In this document: piece after piece, positions 1 through 8,406 of the stretch
Layout of the letters: every line of letters begins with the position of its first letter
Position numbering within the stretch: the stretch's first letter is position 1
Assembly: GCF_012932495.1 (NCBI RefSeq)
Contig: NZ_JABCNG010000002.1
Span: 124,001-188,000 of the forward strand
DNA from: Novosphingobium sp. SG919
GTDB taxonomy: Bacteria > Pseudomonadota > Alphaproteobacteria > Sphingomonadales > Sphingomonadaceae
Length of the DNA stretch: 64,000 nucleotides
Direction: 5' to 3'
The notes under the pieces: generated by a model
Seen by the model: the letters and a program-made list of their open reading frames with translations, nothing else
The model's database searches: none
Told to the model about the DNA's origin: nothing
Translations under genes and position numbers: made by a program

Positions 1-390
1 GGCGCCATCCTTATCGGGCGCACGAATATGCAGCATGTATCGCCCCAGATCGGGGTGAAACATCACAAGTATCCGATTTCCGCTTTGCCAACCTTGTTTG
101 GCGGAAGCAGCGTTATTATCCTGGCGCTTGGTAGCATTCACATTGGCCCGCGCCATGCGCTCGATATCCAGCGGCCAGGATTGCAGCCCTTGTGCGGCGA
201 TTTCCACGAGGTGGAAATTGCTCTTGTGCGTGCTGTTGACGACGATCAAACTATGAACAAAAGCAACCAAACCAACGCCAAGGCTGGTTAACGCCACCAG
301 GACTGCACAGACGCGCAGCCAATAAGGCAAAACTCGCCTTGGCGCCGCATATGCCGCATCTGAACCAACCGATTTCTGTGAATCCACCAT
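1..390 (-). CDS. Membrane-anchored protein, N-terminal part (runs off the left edge)
   Basis: The gene is open from an ATG at 390 down to the window edge, giving 130 residues with no stop. An in-frame stop lies about 60 bases upstream of the ATG, so the start is well bounded. Residues 20-50 form one hydrophobic helix (PYWLRVCAVLVALTSLGVGL and following). After it comes a soluble part with NSTHKSNFHLVEIAAQGLQSW, which would lie outside the inner membrane. This layout is common in sensor proteins with a short periplasmic domain, but no domain is recognisable and the C-terminal output part is missing. Function unknown. Confidence 0.6.
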   Translation of the reverse strand, partial: MVDSQKSVGSDAAYAAPRRVLPYWLRVCAVLVALTSLGVGLVAFVHSLIVVNSTHKSNFHLVEIAAQGLQSWPLDIERMARANVNATKRQDNNAASAKQGWQSGNRILVMFHPDLGRYMLHIRAPDKDGA

Positions 391-548
391 ACCGGCTGCC
401 CCCGCTTCCGGCCCTGCAAGACACGAATCTTGGTATTTATTGCAGGATTACGAAAGCTAACACGGAGCAGCACTTGAGCAATAGCAATATTTTTAATTTC
501 AAATTGGTGGTTTCGTGATCAAGGCAACTGCCGACTTGGAGGCTGATT

Positions 549-574
549 CAAAATTCGCCGGAAGGCGAATTTTG
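549..574. terminator. Hairpin, possible terminator of the acyl-CoA operon
   Basis: Eleven-base arms CAAAATTCGCC (549-559) and GGCGAATTTTG (564-574) enclose a 4-base loop. It lies about 60 bases past the stop of the enoyl-CoA hydratase gene, the last gene of the minus-strand operon. There is no separate T-run after the stem, so the terminator role is inferred. Confidence 0.45.
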
Positions 575-599
575 GGTTCGGCACCGGCAGCCTCTCCGA

Positions 600-620
600 A
601 ACTACGTCACAGACGTAGTT
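600..620. terminator. Second hairpin after the enoyl-CoA hydratase gene
   Basis: Nine-base arms AACTACGTC (600-608) and GACGTAGTT (612-620) with a 3-base loop lie 12 bases beyond the end of the minus-strand operon. No T-run follows, so it may act as an mRNA 3'-end stabiliser instead. Confidence 0.35.
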
Positions 621-632
621 CGGGTCGGGCTT

Positions 633-1415
633 TCACGCAAAACGCGGCGCGCGGCGCTGCGCAAAGGCGGCGATGCCTTCCGCGGCCTCGGCCCCGGCGC
701 CGGCCTGGGCAATGCGCACCACTTCCAGGTCAAGCTGGGTGGCCAGGTCGTTTTGCAGGCTCTCGGCAAGCAGTGCGCGGGCGCCGGCGATGGCAGCAAG
801 CGGCCCCTGCGCCAGGCGTTGCGCCACGGCCAGGCCCTCGGCGTGCAGATCCTCGGCCGCCACGGTGCGGGTGACCAGGCCAATCGCCGCGGCTTCCTCT
901 GCGCCGATGCGGCGGTTGGTCAGGATGATCTCCTGCGCGCGGCGCAAGCCTACCACGCGTGGCAGCGTCCAACTCATGCCGCCATCGGGGGTCAGCCCCA
1001 CCATGCCATAGGCGGCGGTGAAGTGCGCCCCGGGCGCGGCCAGCACCACGTCGCCCAGGATCGCCAGGCTCAGCCCCGCGCCCGCCGCCGGGCCGTTGAC
1101 CAGCGTGACCAGCGGCTTGCCCATCTGCGCGAGCTTGAGCACGCTGCGATGCACCGCGCCTGCCAGCGCGAAGAGAAAGGCCGACGGCCCCTCGCTCGCC
1201 GTGCCGAACGCGCTCACGTCACCCCCGCCGCAAAACAGCTTGCCCATGCCGGTCAGCACCACGCAGCGCACCGCGGTATCGGCAATCGCCGCATCGACCT
1301 GCTGTTCCAGCCGCAGCGCGGTGGGCATGTCCAGCGTGTTGCCCGCGGTCGGGCGGTTGAGCGTCAGGATCGCCACGGCATCGTGCCGTTCCAGCACCAC
1401 CAGATCATCGTTCAT
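633..1415 (-). CDS. Enoyl-CoA hydratase/isomerase family protein
   Basis: A 260-residue crotonase-fold protein, the usual family length. It starts with [20 protein letters not shown], where [12 protein letters not shown] is the typical first strand. Residues around [11 protein letters not shown] form the CoA-binding/oxyanion segment, and [20 protein letters not shown] is the second oxyanion-hole region. The likely role is hydration or isomerisation of an unsaturated acyl-CoA in the beta-oxidation-like pathway of this operon. The ATG at 1415 overlaps the stop of the kinase gene by 4 bases (ATGA), which fixes the start. It is the last gene of the minus-strand cluster. The exact substrate cannot be read from sequence. 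Confidence 0.85.
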   Translation of the reverse strand: MNDDLVVLERHDAVAILTLNRPTAGNTLDMPTALRLEQQVDAAIADTAVRCVVLTGMGKLFCGGGDVSAFGTASEGPSAFLFALAGAVHRSVLKLAQMGKPLVTLVNGPAAGAGLSLAILGDVVLAAPGAHFTAAYGMVGLTPDGGMSWTLPRVVGLRRAQEIILTNRRIGAEEAAAIGLVTRTVAAEDLHAEGLAVAQRLAQGPLAAIAGARALLAESLQNDLATQLDLEVVRIAQAGAGAEAAEGIAAFAQRRAPRFA

Positions 1416-2491
1416 GCGCAGGCCTCCATCGCTTCGCGGCCCAGCCGGGCCAGGCGGGGGAAGGCTTTCGCCCGCTCCGCCGCCTGGGCGTTGGCCGCCG
1501 TGCCGCGCAGCACGCGGCCCTTGATCCCGTGAAAGATCGCGGCCAGCCGAAAGAACTGGAACGCGACATAGAAATCCCAATTGGCAATGCCATCCCGCCC
1601 CGTGCGCGCGCAATAGCGGGCCATATAGTCCGCCTCGCTCGGCAGGCCCAATGGCACAGGGTCCGCCCCGCCCAGTCCCGCCACGATGTCGGGCGGCATG
1701 CGATAGAGCATGGCGTGATAGGCAAAGTCCGCCAGCGGGTGCCCCAGCGTGGACAATTCCCAGTCCAGCACCGCCAGAACGCGCGGCTCGCTGGGGTGGA
1801 AGATCATGTTGTCGCAGCGGAAATCGCCGTGGACCAGGGTGGTCGTGTCATCGTCGGGAATGGCCGTGGGCAGCCAGGCGACCAGCGCGTCCATATCGGC
1901 GTCGCGGCCGGCAAGCTCGTCTTCCAGGTATTGCCGCGTCCAGCGCCCGATCTGCCGCGCGAAGTAGTTGCCCGGCTTGCCATAGTCGGCCAGGCCCACT
2001 GCCACGTGGTCCACGCCGTGCAGCGCGGCGATCACGCGGTTCATCTCATCGAAATAGGCGGCTCGCTCCGCCTTGGGCACCTTGGCAAAGCTCGTGTCCC
2101 AGAACACGCGCCCGTCTACCATGTCCATCACGTAGAACGCGCTGCCGATCACGACATCGTCGTCGCACACGCCCAGGATGCGCGCCACCGGGACGTCGCT
2201 TGTCGCCAGGGCCTGCTGCACGCGCGCTTCGCGCAGCACGTCGTGTGCGCCTTTGAGCACGGCGCCCGGTGGCTTGCGCCGCAAGACATAGCGCGCGCCC
2301 GGCGTTTCCAGGCGATAGGTGGGGTTCGATTGCCCGCCGTTGAACTGCCCAATGGTCAGCGGCCCGGCAAAGCCATCGACATGGGCGGAAAGCCACGAAG
2401 CCAGCGCGCCTTCGTCCAGCGCGGTGCGCACCGCGCCTACGCCGGCATTGGCCTGCGCGATCTGCGCCGCGTCGAGCTTGTCAGTGGGCAT
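1412..2491 (-). CDS. APH/ChoK-like phosphotransferase (ACAD10/11- or LvaA-type kinase)
   Basis: A 359-residue kinase-fold protein. Seen: the N-lobe nucleotide loop [25 protein letters not shown] with the ATP-binding lysine region, the catalytic loop [15 protein letters not shown] (HGDFRxDN), and the metal-binding [14 protein letters not shown]. These match the aminoglycoside-phosphotransferase superfamily branch found fused to, or next to, acyl-CoA dehydrogenases. Family knowledge: such kinase/dehydrogenase pairs phosphorylate and then dehydrate 4-hydroxyacyl-CoAs, as in ACAD10/11 and levulinate catabolism. Here the gene directly follows an acyl-CoA dehydrogenase and overlaps it by 11 bases, which supports a joint role. 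The start [10 protein letters not shown] was chosen because longer versions run into that upstream gene. Confidence 0.8.
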   Translation of the reverse strand: MPTDKLDAAQIAQANAGVGAVRTALDEGALASWLSAHVDGFAGPLTIGQFNGGQSNPTYRLETPGARYVLRRKPPGAVLKGAHDVLREARVQQALATSDVPVARILGVCDDDVVIGSAFYVMDMVDGRVFWDTSFAKVPKAERAAYFDEMNRVIAALHGVDHVAVGLADYGKPGNYFARQIGRWTRQYLEDELAGRDADMDALVAWLPTAIPDDDTTTLVHGDFRCDNMIFHPSEPRVLAVLDWELSTLGHPLADFAYHAMLYRMPPDIVAGLGGADPVPLGLPSEADYMARYCARTGRDGIANWDFYVAFQFFRLAAIFHGIKGRVLRGTAANAQAAERAKAFPRLARLGREAMEACA

Positions 2492-3686
2492 CGACGGTTT
2501 CCTGGGCCTGCTTCCAGTCGCGCTTGATCTTCTTGGCCAGGCTCCACTTGTGCACTTCGGTGGGGCCATCATAGATGCGGAACGCACGGATTTCGCGGAA
2601 CACCTGCTCCACGATCGTCTTGTCGGTCACGCCGGTGCCGCCCATCACCTGCACGCAACGATCGGCCACGCGCATCAGCGCTTCGGACACGGCCACTTTG
2701 GCCATGCTGCTTTCCGCCGTGCCCAGGCTGCCGGTGTCGAGCACGCCCGCGCACCAGTCGATCATCAGTTCCGCCTGCTTCAGGTCGATCAGGTTTTCGG
2801 CGAGCATGAAGCCCACGCCCTCGTGGTCGATCAACGGCTTGCCAAAGGCCATGCGGCGATTGGCATAGTCGCTGGCAATCTCGTTGGCGCGCTGGCAGGC
2901 GCCAAGCCAGCGCATGCAGTGCGAAAGGCGCGCGGGCGAAAGGCGGATCTGCGCATACTTGAAGCCTTCGCCCGCCTGGCCCAGCATCTGGTCGGCCGGC
3001 ACGCGCAGGTTTTCGATCGTCACCGTGGCATGGCCGCCCGGCATCGAGGTGTCGATCGTATTGGGCACGTGGTCGATGCGGATGGAAGGATCGGGCAGGT
3101 CCACCAGGAACATGCACGCCCCGCCCTGGCTGTCCGCCTCATCCGACCGGGCCATCACGATGCCCACTTGCGCGCCATCGGCCCCGGTGATGAAGCACTT
3201 GGTGCCATTGACCACCCAGTGGTTGCCGTCCTTGCGGCAGGTGGTGATCATCATCGAAGGGTCGGATCCCGCGCCTTGCAGTTCGGCCGGCTCGGTCATG
3301 AAAAAGGCCGACCGCGCGCGGCCTTCCACCATCGGTTTGAGGAAGCGCTCGCGCAAATGGGCATCGCCCACTTTGCCCAGCAGGTACATGTTGCCTTCAT
3401 CGGGCGCTGCGGTGTTGCAGGCCAGCGGGCCCAGCGGGGAAAGCCCGGTGGCGGCAAGTACCACCGCGGTTTCGCGCTGGGTCAGGTGGCCCCCGCCGGG
3501 AAGGATATGCGGGGTCAGCACGCCCGCCGCGCGCGCCTTTTCGCGCAGTTCGCGCACCAGGTCGTCGGTCGGCGCGCCATGATGGTCGCGCCGACCGTCT
3601 TTTTCATAAGGCACCACCACGGCGCGCACGAAAGCTTCCACCTTCCGCGCCAGGTCTTGCGCCGCTGCCATCCCGATCCCGCTCAT
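2481..3686 (-). CDS. Acyl-CoA dehydrogenase (ACAD10/11-like, partner of the APH kinase)
   Basis: A 401-residue flavoprotein dehydrogenase of normal family length. Domains in order: N-terminal helical domain (about 1-120), middle beta domain with [19 protein letters not shown] and [13 protein letters not shown] (about 125-235), and C-terminal helical domain with [10 protein letters not shown] and [17 protein letters not shown] (about 240-401). The segment [10 protein letters not shown] is typical of the ACAD10/11 branch. It probably acts on (phospho)hydroxyacyl-CoA made with the neighbouring kinase. A strong ribosome site (GGGAGAGGG) lies just before the ATG at 3686. The SDR gene ends 38 bases upstream, so the genes are probably co-transcribed. 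Confidence 0.85.
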   Translation of the reverse strand: MSGIGMAAAQDLARKVEAFVRAVVVPYEKDGRRDHHGAPTDDLVRELREKARAAGVLTPHILPGGGHLTQRETAVVLAATGLSPLGPLACNTAAPDEGNMYLLGKVGDAHLRERFLKPMVEGRARSAFFMTEPAELQGAGSDPSMMITTCRKDGNHWVVNGTKCFITGADGAQVGIVMARSDEADSQGGACMFLVDLPDPSIRIDHVPNTIDTSMPGGHATVTIENLRVPADQMLGQAGEGFKYAQIRLSPARLSHCMRWLGACQRANEIASDYANRRMAFGKPLIDHEGVGFMLAENLIDLKQAELMIDWCAGVLDTGSLGTAESSMAKVAVSEALMRVADRCVQVMGGTGVTDKTIVEQVFREIRAFRIYDGPTEVHKWSLAKKIKRDWKQAQETVDAH

Positions 3687-3724
3687 CACCCTCTCCCTTT
3701 TCTGTTCGGCCCGGCGTCCTGGTG

Positions 3725-4492
3725 TCAGCGCGGCGCCATGCGGATCGCGCCGTCCAGGCGGATCACTTCGCCGTTGAGCATCGGGTTGGTCACGATCGCT
3801 TCCACCAGCTTGGCATATTCGGCCGGCTGGCCCAGGCGGCTGGGGAACGGCACTTGGTTGCCGAGCGAATCCTGCGCTTCCTGCGGCAGGCTGGCGAGCA
3901 GCGGCGTCCAGAAAATGCCCGGCGCGATGGTGTTGACGCGAATGCCGAAGCGGGCGAGTTCGCGGGCGATCGGCAGGGCCATGGCCACCACCCCGCCTTT
4001 GCTCGCGGCATAGGCCGGCTGGCCAATCTGCCCGTCGAACGCGGCAACGCTGGCGGTGTTGACGATCACCCCGCGCGCACCATCGGCATCGAGCGGCTCG
4101 GCATCGAAAATGCGCGCGGCGAATTTCGACAGCACGTTGAACGTGCCGATCAGGTTGATGTTGATGATCCGGGCGAAATCGGCCAGCGGCAGCGGCTGCC
4201 CTTCGCGGTTGAGCACTTTGGCCGGCGGGCCGATCCCGGCGCAATTGACCAGGATCCGCGCCTTGCCGTTCAGGCCTTCGGCCTCGGCAATGGCATCGGC
4301 CACGGCGTCTTCGTCGGTGACGTTGACCGCCTTGAACAGGCCGCCGATTTCCGCCGCCTTGGCCGTGCCCAGTTCGGCATTGAGATCGAACAGCGTGACC
4401 TTGGCCCCGCGCGCGGCAAGCAGTTCGGCCGTGGCCGCGCCCAGGCCCGAGGCCCCGCCGGTCACGATTGCCGCAACGCCATTGATATCCAT
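3725..4492 (-). CDS. SDR family 3-hydroxyacyl-CoA dehydrogenase-like protein
   Basis: A 255-residue short-chain dehydrogenase. The NAD-binding motif TGGASGLG is at residues 11-18, NCAG follows the fourth strand, and the catalytic Ser (VNTASVAAF) and YAASK are present. The acidic residue after beta-2 (TLFDLNAE) suggests NAD rather than NADP. Overall it resembles type II 3-hydroxyacyl-CoA dehydrogenases (HSD17B10-like), which would fit oxidation of a 3-hydroxyacyl-CoA in this cluster. It lies between two acyl-CoA dehydrogenase genes on the same strand, 86 bases after the upstream one. The substrate is inferred from context. Confidence 0.85.
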   Translation of the reverse strand: MDINGVAAIVTGGASGLGAATAELLAARGAKVTLFDLNAELGTAKAAEIGGLFKAVNVTDEDAVADAIAEAEGLNGKARILVNCAGIGPPAKVLNREGQPLPLADFARIININLIGTFNVLSKFAARIFDAEPLDADGARGVIVNTASVAAFDGQIGQPAYAASKGGVVAMALPIARELARFGIRVNTIAPGIFWTPLLASLPQEAQDSLGNQVPFPSRLGQPAEYAKLVEAIVTNPMLNGEVIRLDGAIRMAPR

Positions 4493-4578
4493 GAATGCAT
4501 CTCCCGCAGATTATCGATTTGCTGATGTCTTAGACGGCTTTGCCGATGGGCCTCACTGGCCGAAAAACGAGGGTGCCC

Positions 4579-5712
4579 TCATCCGGCCAGCGCGCGCGCA
4601 ATCACCATGCGCTGGATATCGGATGTGCCTTCATAGATCTGGCACACGCGCACATCGCGATAGATCTTGGCCACGCCATATTCCTCAAGGTAGCCATAGC
4701 CACCCAGGGTCTGGATCGCGCCCGAAACCACCGCCTCGGCCGTTTCGGAGGCCACGAGCTTGGCCATCGACGCTTCGGTCAGGCACGGCGCGCCGGTCTG
4801 CTTGACGGCGGCGGCATGCAGCACCAGTTGCCGCGCCGCTTCCAGCCGGGCGGCCAGATCGGCCAGGCGGTGCCCCACCGCCTGGTGGGCGATGATCGGC
4901 TGGCCGAAGCTGCGCCGTTCCTTGGCATAGTCGAGCGCAATGGCCATGGCGGCGTCGGCCATGCCGATGCACTGCGCGGCAATGCCGACACGCCCGGCTT
5001 CCAGGTTGGACAGCGCGATGCGATAGCCCTCGCCGGGCGCGCCCAGCACCATGGCATCGGGCACGAACACGTCGTCAAAGCGGATCGCGCACGTGTCCGA
5101 GGCCCACTGCCCCAGCTTGTGCTCCACTTTGTCCACGACATAGCCAGGGCTATCGGTCGGGACCAGGAACGCGGTCATGCCCTTCTTGCCCGCTGCCGGG
5201 TCGGTCATGGCAAAGGCGATTGCCAACCGGGAGATCCGGCCATTGGAAATGAATTGCTTGGCCCCGTTGAGGCGCCAGCCACCGTCCACCCGGTCGGCGC
5301 GGCAGCGCAGTGCAGCGGCATCCGATCCGGCGTCGGCCTCGGTCAGGGCAAAGGCGCCGGTGGCGCGGCCTGCGACCAGATCGGGCAGGAACCGCTCACG
5401 CTGCTGTTCGCTGCCATAGCGCAGGATGCCGGCCACGATCAGGCTGTTGTGGATCGAAACGATGGTCGACAGCGCGCCGTCGCCCGCAGCGATCTCCATC
5501 AATGCCAGGGCATAGGACACTGCATCGAGCCCGGCCCCGCCCTCGCTTTCGGGTGCGGCCATTCCCATCAGGCCCAATTGCGCAAGCTGCGCAAAGAGTT
5601 CGGGCGGATAGCCACCGGCCGCTTCGAACGCGCGGGCCTGCGGGCGCAACTGCTCCTGGGCAAAGGCATGGACCATGTCGCGCACGGCAATCTGGGTTTC
5701 ATCGAGAATCAT
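4579..5712 (-). CDS. Acyl-CoA dehydrogenase (short/branched-chain type)
   Basis: A 377-residue acyl-CoA dehydrogenase. Seen: FALTEADAGSDAAAL (FAD/substrate loop), WRLNGAKQFISNG in the beta domain, QTLGGYGYLEEYGVAKIYRDVRVCQIYEGTSDIQRMVIAR at the C-terminus. The glutamate of IYEGTSDIQ is at the position of the catalytic base in the short-chain/butyryl branch. It introduces the 2,3 double bond using FAD and passes electrons to ETF. It is the first gene of the minus-strand catabolic cluster, divergent from a TetR gene 92 bases away, and is probably the main target of that regulator. Confidence 0.88.
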   Translation of the reverse strand: MILDETQIAVRDMVHAFAQEQLRPQARAFEAAGGYPPELFAQLAQLGLMGMAAPESEGGAGLDAVSYALALMEIAAGDGALSTIVSIHNSLIVAGILRYGSEQQRERFLPDLVAGRATGAFALTEADAGSDAAALRCRADRVDGGWRLNGAKQFISNGRISRLAIAFAMTDPAAGKKGMTAFLVPTDSPGYVVDKVEHKLGQWASDTCAIRFDDVFVPDAMVLGAPGEGYRIALSNLEAGRVGIAAQCIGMADAAMAIALDYAKERRSFGQPIIAHQAVGHRLADLAARLEAARQLVLHAAAVKQTGAPCLTEASMAKLVASETAEAVVSGAIQTLGGYGYLEEYGVAKIYRDVRVCQIYEGTSDIQRMVIARALAG

Positions 5713-5733
5713 AAAACTGACCGGACTATTGTT

Positions 5734-5745
5734 TACTCATGAGTA
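5734..5745. promoter_or_regulatory. 12-bp perfect palindrome, candidate TetR operator
   Basis: TACTCATGAGTA reads the same on both strands. It sits in the 92-base gap between the acyl-CoA dehydrogenase gene (start 5712) and the divergent TetR gene (start 5805), where a TetR dimer would control both. The operator role is inferred from position and symmetry. Confidence 0.5.
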
Positions 5746-5804
5746 GATTGCCTTCTGCCTGGTATCGTGTCAACACGGCAGCGTTCCGCGCATGGAGTTA
5801 AATC

Positions 5805-6422
5805 TTGCCGCCTGCCGATTCCCCGTTCCAATCCCCGCAACAGCGCAGCAAGGCGCGCGCCGCCAAGCGCGAGGCGGTGCTGCGCGCGGCGGTGCAGATG
5901 TTCAACGAGCGCGGCTTTCACCAGACCTCGCTGGATGACGTTGCCGCGAGGCTGGGCATCTCCAAGCCGACGATCTACCACTACCTGGGCAACAAGGATC
6001 AGGTGCTGCTCGAATGCGTCACCATCGGCCTGTCGCAACTGCTTGAGGCGGCCGAACAATCGCGACAGAGCGCGGGCACCGGGGCTGATCGGCTGATTGC
6101 CTTTCTTACCCGCTATGCCCAGGTCAACATGGACGATTTCGGGCGCTGCGTGGTGCGCACCGGGGCAGAGGCACTTGGCCCGGAAAGCCGGGCACAGTTC
6201 CAGGCGCTCAAGCGCAAGATCGACACGGCGATGCGCGAACTGATCGAAGAAGGCGTGGCCGATGGCTCGCTCGCCCCGGTCGATACCAAGCTGCTGGGCT
6301 TTGCCCTGGCCGGTGCGCTCAACTGGCCGGGCCGCTGGCACGATCCGGGCGGCGCCCTGCAGCCGGCGCAAATCGCGCAGCAACTGGTCGCCATGCTCGC
6401 CCAAGGGTTCCTGCCGCGCTAG
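5805..6422 (+). CDS. TetR/AcrR family transcriptional regulator
   Basis: A 205-residue regulator. Residues 13-60 form the TetR DNA-binding domain (KRE AVLRAAVQMFNERGFHQTSLDDVAARLGISKPTIYHYLGNKDQVL), with the recognition helix in KPTIYHYLGNK. The rest is the all-helical ligand-binding and dimerisation domain. Translation seems to begin at a TTG (5805), eight bases after GGAG, since no ATG or GTG lies near. It is divergent from an acyl-CoA dehydrogenase gene, with a 12-bp palindrome between them, and is therefore a likely acyl-CoA-responsive repressor of that cluster. Its 3' end is overlapped by a convergent small membrane-protein gene. Confidence 0.85.
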   Translation: MPPADSPFQSPQQRSKARAAKREAVLRAAVQMFNERGFHQTSLDDVAARLGISKPTIYHYLGNKDQVLLECVTIGLSQLLEAAEQSRQSAGTGADRLIAFLTRYAQVNMDDFGRCVVRTGAEALGPESRAQFQALKRKIDTAMRELIEEGVADGSLAPVDTKLLGFALAGALNWPGRWHDPGGALQPAQIAQQLVAMLAQGFLPR

Positions 6423-6693
6423 GGCGCGCGCTGCTTCCATCGGCGGGCGCGCGCTGCCACAGGCGCGGATCGGCCAGGTGGATCGGCAGCGACAGGGCCA
6501 GCGGCAGGGCGATCCATGGCCAGGGCGCACCAACCAGCGCCGCGCGCAGGCCCAGCACGATCAGCGCCGCCGGGCCGAGCATGACGAGCACCAGGCCCAG
6601 ACGCCGCCTGCGCGCAAACAGCCAGGCCGCCTCCAGCACCAGTGCGGCCAGCATCACGTCGGCCGCATGGCCCGAGGCGAAATAGGCCTGCAT
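6319..6693 (-). CDS. Small membrane protein downstream of tspO
   Basis: Up to 124 residues. Three hydrophobic stretches are clear: DVMLAALVLEAAWLFA, LGLVLVMLGPAALIVLGLRAAL and WPWIALPLALSLPIHLADP, separated by an RRRR loop that should face the cytoplasm. The gene starts 7 bases after the tspO stop and is probably the last gene of the ppaA-to-tspO block. No family is recognised. The last 35 residues lack membrane character and are encoded opposite the end of the tetR gene (104-base antisense overlap), so the true protein may be partly degraded or simply share this end. Function unknown. Confidence 0.5.
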   Translation of the reverse strand: MQAYFASGHAADVMLAALVLEAAWLFARRRRLGLVLVMLGPAALIVLGLRAALVGAPWPWIALPLALSLPIHLADPRLWQRAPADGSSARPSAAGTLGRAWRPVAARFAPAAGRRPDRASGPAS

Positions 6694-6711
6694 GGCCGTT
6701 CTAGAACGGCC
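6694..6711. repeat. 18-bp perfect palindrome at the tspO stop codon
   Basis: GGCCGTTCTAGAACGGCC is fully symmetric and includes the TAG stop of tspO at its centre. It could fold into a 7-bp stem with a 4-base loop in RNA, or bind a dimeric protein. No T-run follows. Confidence 0.5.
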
Positions 6712-7180
6712 CGTTGAGTTGCACGACCTGCCAGTTGAGCAGGCCCGCCACCGTGACCCAGGCCAGGTAGGGAAGCAGCAGCGCCGCTGCCAGGCGCGAA
6801 ATGCGCAGGCAATAGACGATCAGCAGCGCAATGGAGCACCACAGCGCGATCAATTCGAAAAAGGCCCAGTCCGGCCGTTGCAGGCGAAAGAACAGCAGGC
6901 TCCACAATATGTTGAGGAAGCCATTGAGCGCGAAAAGGCCGATCACCGTGTCGGACGTGCGCACATCCCGCGCCCCGCGCCAGGCCGTGACCCCCGCCGT
7001 GGCGGCCAGCGCGAAAATCAGTGTCCAGGCAATCGGAAAGACCGGGCGCGGCGGGGTGAGGGCCGGCTTGTGCAAGCCCTGATACCAGGGCCCCAGATCC
7101 GTGATCGTGCCGCCCAGGAGCGCGATGACCAGCGCCGCGACGACCGCGATCCCCACCGGCATGGCCCATGGCCGGCTCAT
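6701..7180 (-). CDS. tspO: TspO/MBR family tryptophan-rich sensory protein
   Basis: A 159-residue, five-helix membrane protein. Diagnostic parts: WYQGLHKPALTPPRPVFPIAWTLIF near the first loop, LNGFLNILWSLLFF in helix 3 and the ending PYLAWVTVAGLLNWQVVQLN, where LLPYLAW...LN is the family signature. TspO lies in the outer or cytoplasmic membrane and binds tetrapyrroles. In Rhodobacter sphaeroides it negatively affects photosynthesis gene expression in oxygen, acting through the PpsR pathway. Here it follows bchP with a 4-base ATGA overlap, in the same operon as bchG and next to ppsR/ppaA, which suits such a role. Confidence 0.92.
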   Translation of the reverse strand: MSRPWAMPVGIAVVAALVIALLGGTITDLGPWYQGLHKPALTPPRPVFPIAWTLIFALAATAGVTAWRGARDVRTSDTVIGLFALNGFLNILWSLLFFRLQRPDWAFFELIALWCSIALLIVYCLRISRLAAALLLPYLAWVTVAGLLNWQVVQLNGPF

Positions 7181-8406
7181 GGCGCGGGGCTTTCTGCAGG
7201 GCTGCGGGCAATGCCCAGCAGGTGCGCGCAATCCTTGAGGAAAATGCGCAAGTGGGCCCAGGGGTGCTGCCGTACCAGCCGTTTGTTCATATAGGCCTGC
7301 CAGGTAAGCTGTTGCACATCGCGATCGGCGCACATCGCCACGAAGCGTTCGCGGCGCTCGTCGCTGGAATACCAGAAGCGCTGCATCATGCCCAAGATCC
7401 AGAACACCCGGCCATGCGCGCGCAGGAAATCGCGGCGCGCCTGGCGCAGCACCGCCGGATTGCCGCTGGCCAGGAAAGCCAGCGCGGTCTGCGCCGCGAT
7501 GCGCCCCCCGGCCATGGCATAATAGATACCCTCGCCCGAGGCCGGGGCAACCACCCCGGCAGCATCGCCCGCGAGCAGCACGTCGCGCCCGTTGTCCCAG
7601 CGCTTCAATGGCTTGAGCGGAATTGGCGCGCCTTCGCGGCGGATTGTCTCGCAGCGCGCCAGGCCCATGTCCTCGCGCATCAGCTGCACCGCGCCGCGCA
7701 GCGAAAAGCCCTTGCGCGCGCTGCCCACGCCCACGCTGGCCGTCTCGCCATGGGGAAAGACCCAGCCATAGAAATCGGGCGACACCCGACCCTGGTAGAG
7801 CACATCGCAGCGCCCACCATCAAAGCCCCGCCCCGCCTGGCCCTCGCCCGTCTCGACCGGCGCGCGGATCACCTCGTGATAGGCAAAGACGCAAGGGTTG
7901 CGGCCGGCACCGGGCACATGCGCGCGCGCGATGGCCGAACGCGCACCATCGGCGCCGATTACCAGCCGGGCGCGCACGGCGTGCATGGCGCCGCCGCGCT
8001 GGGCGCGATAAGAGACGATCGCGCCACCCGCAGCGTCGTGCGTGATGCTTTCATACGTTCCGACGCGCCGCTCTGCCCCCGCCGTGGCCGCGCGCTGGCG
8101 CAGCCATTCGTCGAACGCGGCGCGGTCCACCATGCCGACATAGCCGATATCGCCCACTGGCATGTCCACCGCGCGGCGAGACGGGGCGACCATGCGCGCC
8201 GCGCGTGCACGCGCCACCAGCAGCGCTTGCGGCACATCGAATTCTTCCAGCAGCCGCGGCGGCACGGCACCGCCACAAGGCTTGATCCGCCCCGCCCGGT
8301 CGAGCAGCAGCACCGAACACCCGGCGCGGGCCAAGTCCCAGGCCGCGGTGGCGCCGCTTGGCCCACCGCCCACGACCACCACATCGAAAGTGGCGTCCGG
8401 TGTCAT
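7177..8406 (-). CDS. bchP: Geranylgeranyl diphosphate/geranylgeranyl-bacteriochlorophyll reductase
   Basis: A 409-residue flavoprotein. The N-terminal FAD motif is VVVVGGGPSGATAAWDLARAGCSVLLLDR (residues 9-37), followed by KPCGGAVPPRLLEEF, and the second FAD motif VLLAGDAAGVVAPASGEGIYYAM lies near residue 280. It reduces three double bonds of the geranylgeranyl tail to phytyl on bacteriochlorophyll a (and geranylgeranyl diphosphate). The ATG at 8406 overlaps the stop of the preceding carrier gene by 4 bases, and tspO follows with the same type of overlap. The order bchG-carrier-bchP is the standard one in purple bacterial PGCs. Confidence 0.93.
   Translation of the reverse strand: MTPDATFDVVVVGGGPSGATAAWDLARAGCSVLLLDRAGRIKPCGGAVPPRLLEEFDVPQALLVARARAARMVAPSRRAVDMPVGDIGYVGMVDRAAFDEWLRQRAATAGAERRVGTYESITHDAAGGAIVSYRAQRGGAMHAVRARLVIGADGARSAIARAHVPGAGRNPCVFAYHEVIRAPVETGEGQAGRGFDGGRCDVLYQGRVSPDFYGWVFPHGETASVGVGSARKGFSLRGAVQLMREDMGLARCETIRREGAPIPLKPLKRWDNGRDVLLAGDAAGVVAPASGEGIYYAMAGGRIAAQTALAFLASGNPAVLRQARRDFLRAHGRVFWILGMMQRFWYSSDERRERFVAMCADRDVQQLTWQAYMNKRLVRQHPWAHLRIFLKDCAHLLGIARSPAESPAP

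Noticed and set aside
2319..4013. Long plus-strand frame over the acyl-CoA dehydrogenase
   Set aside because: Overlaps a clear dehydrogenase and carries no recognisable sequence.
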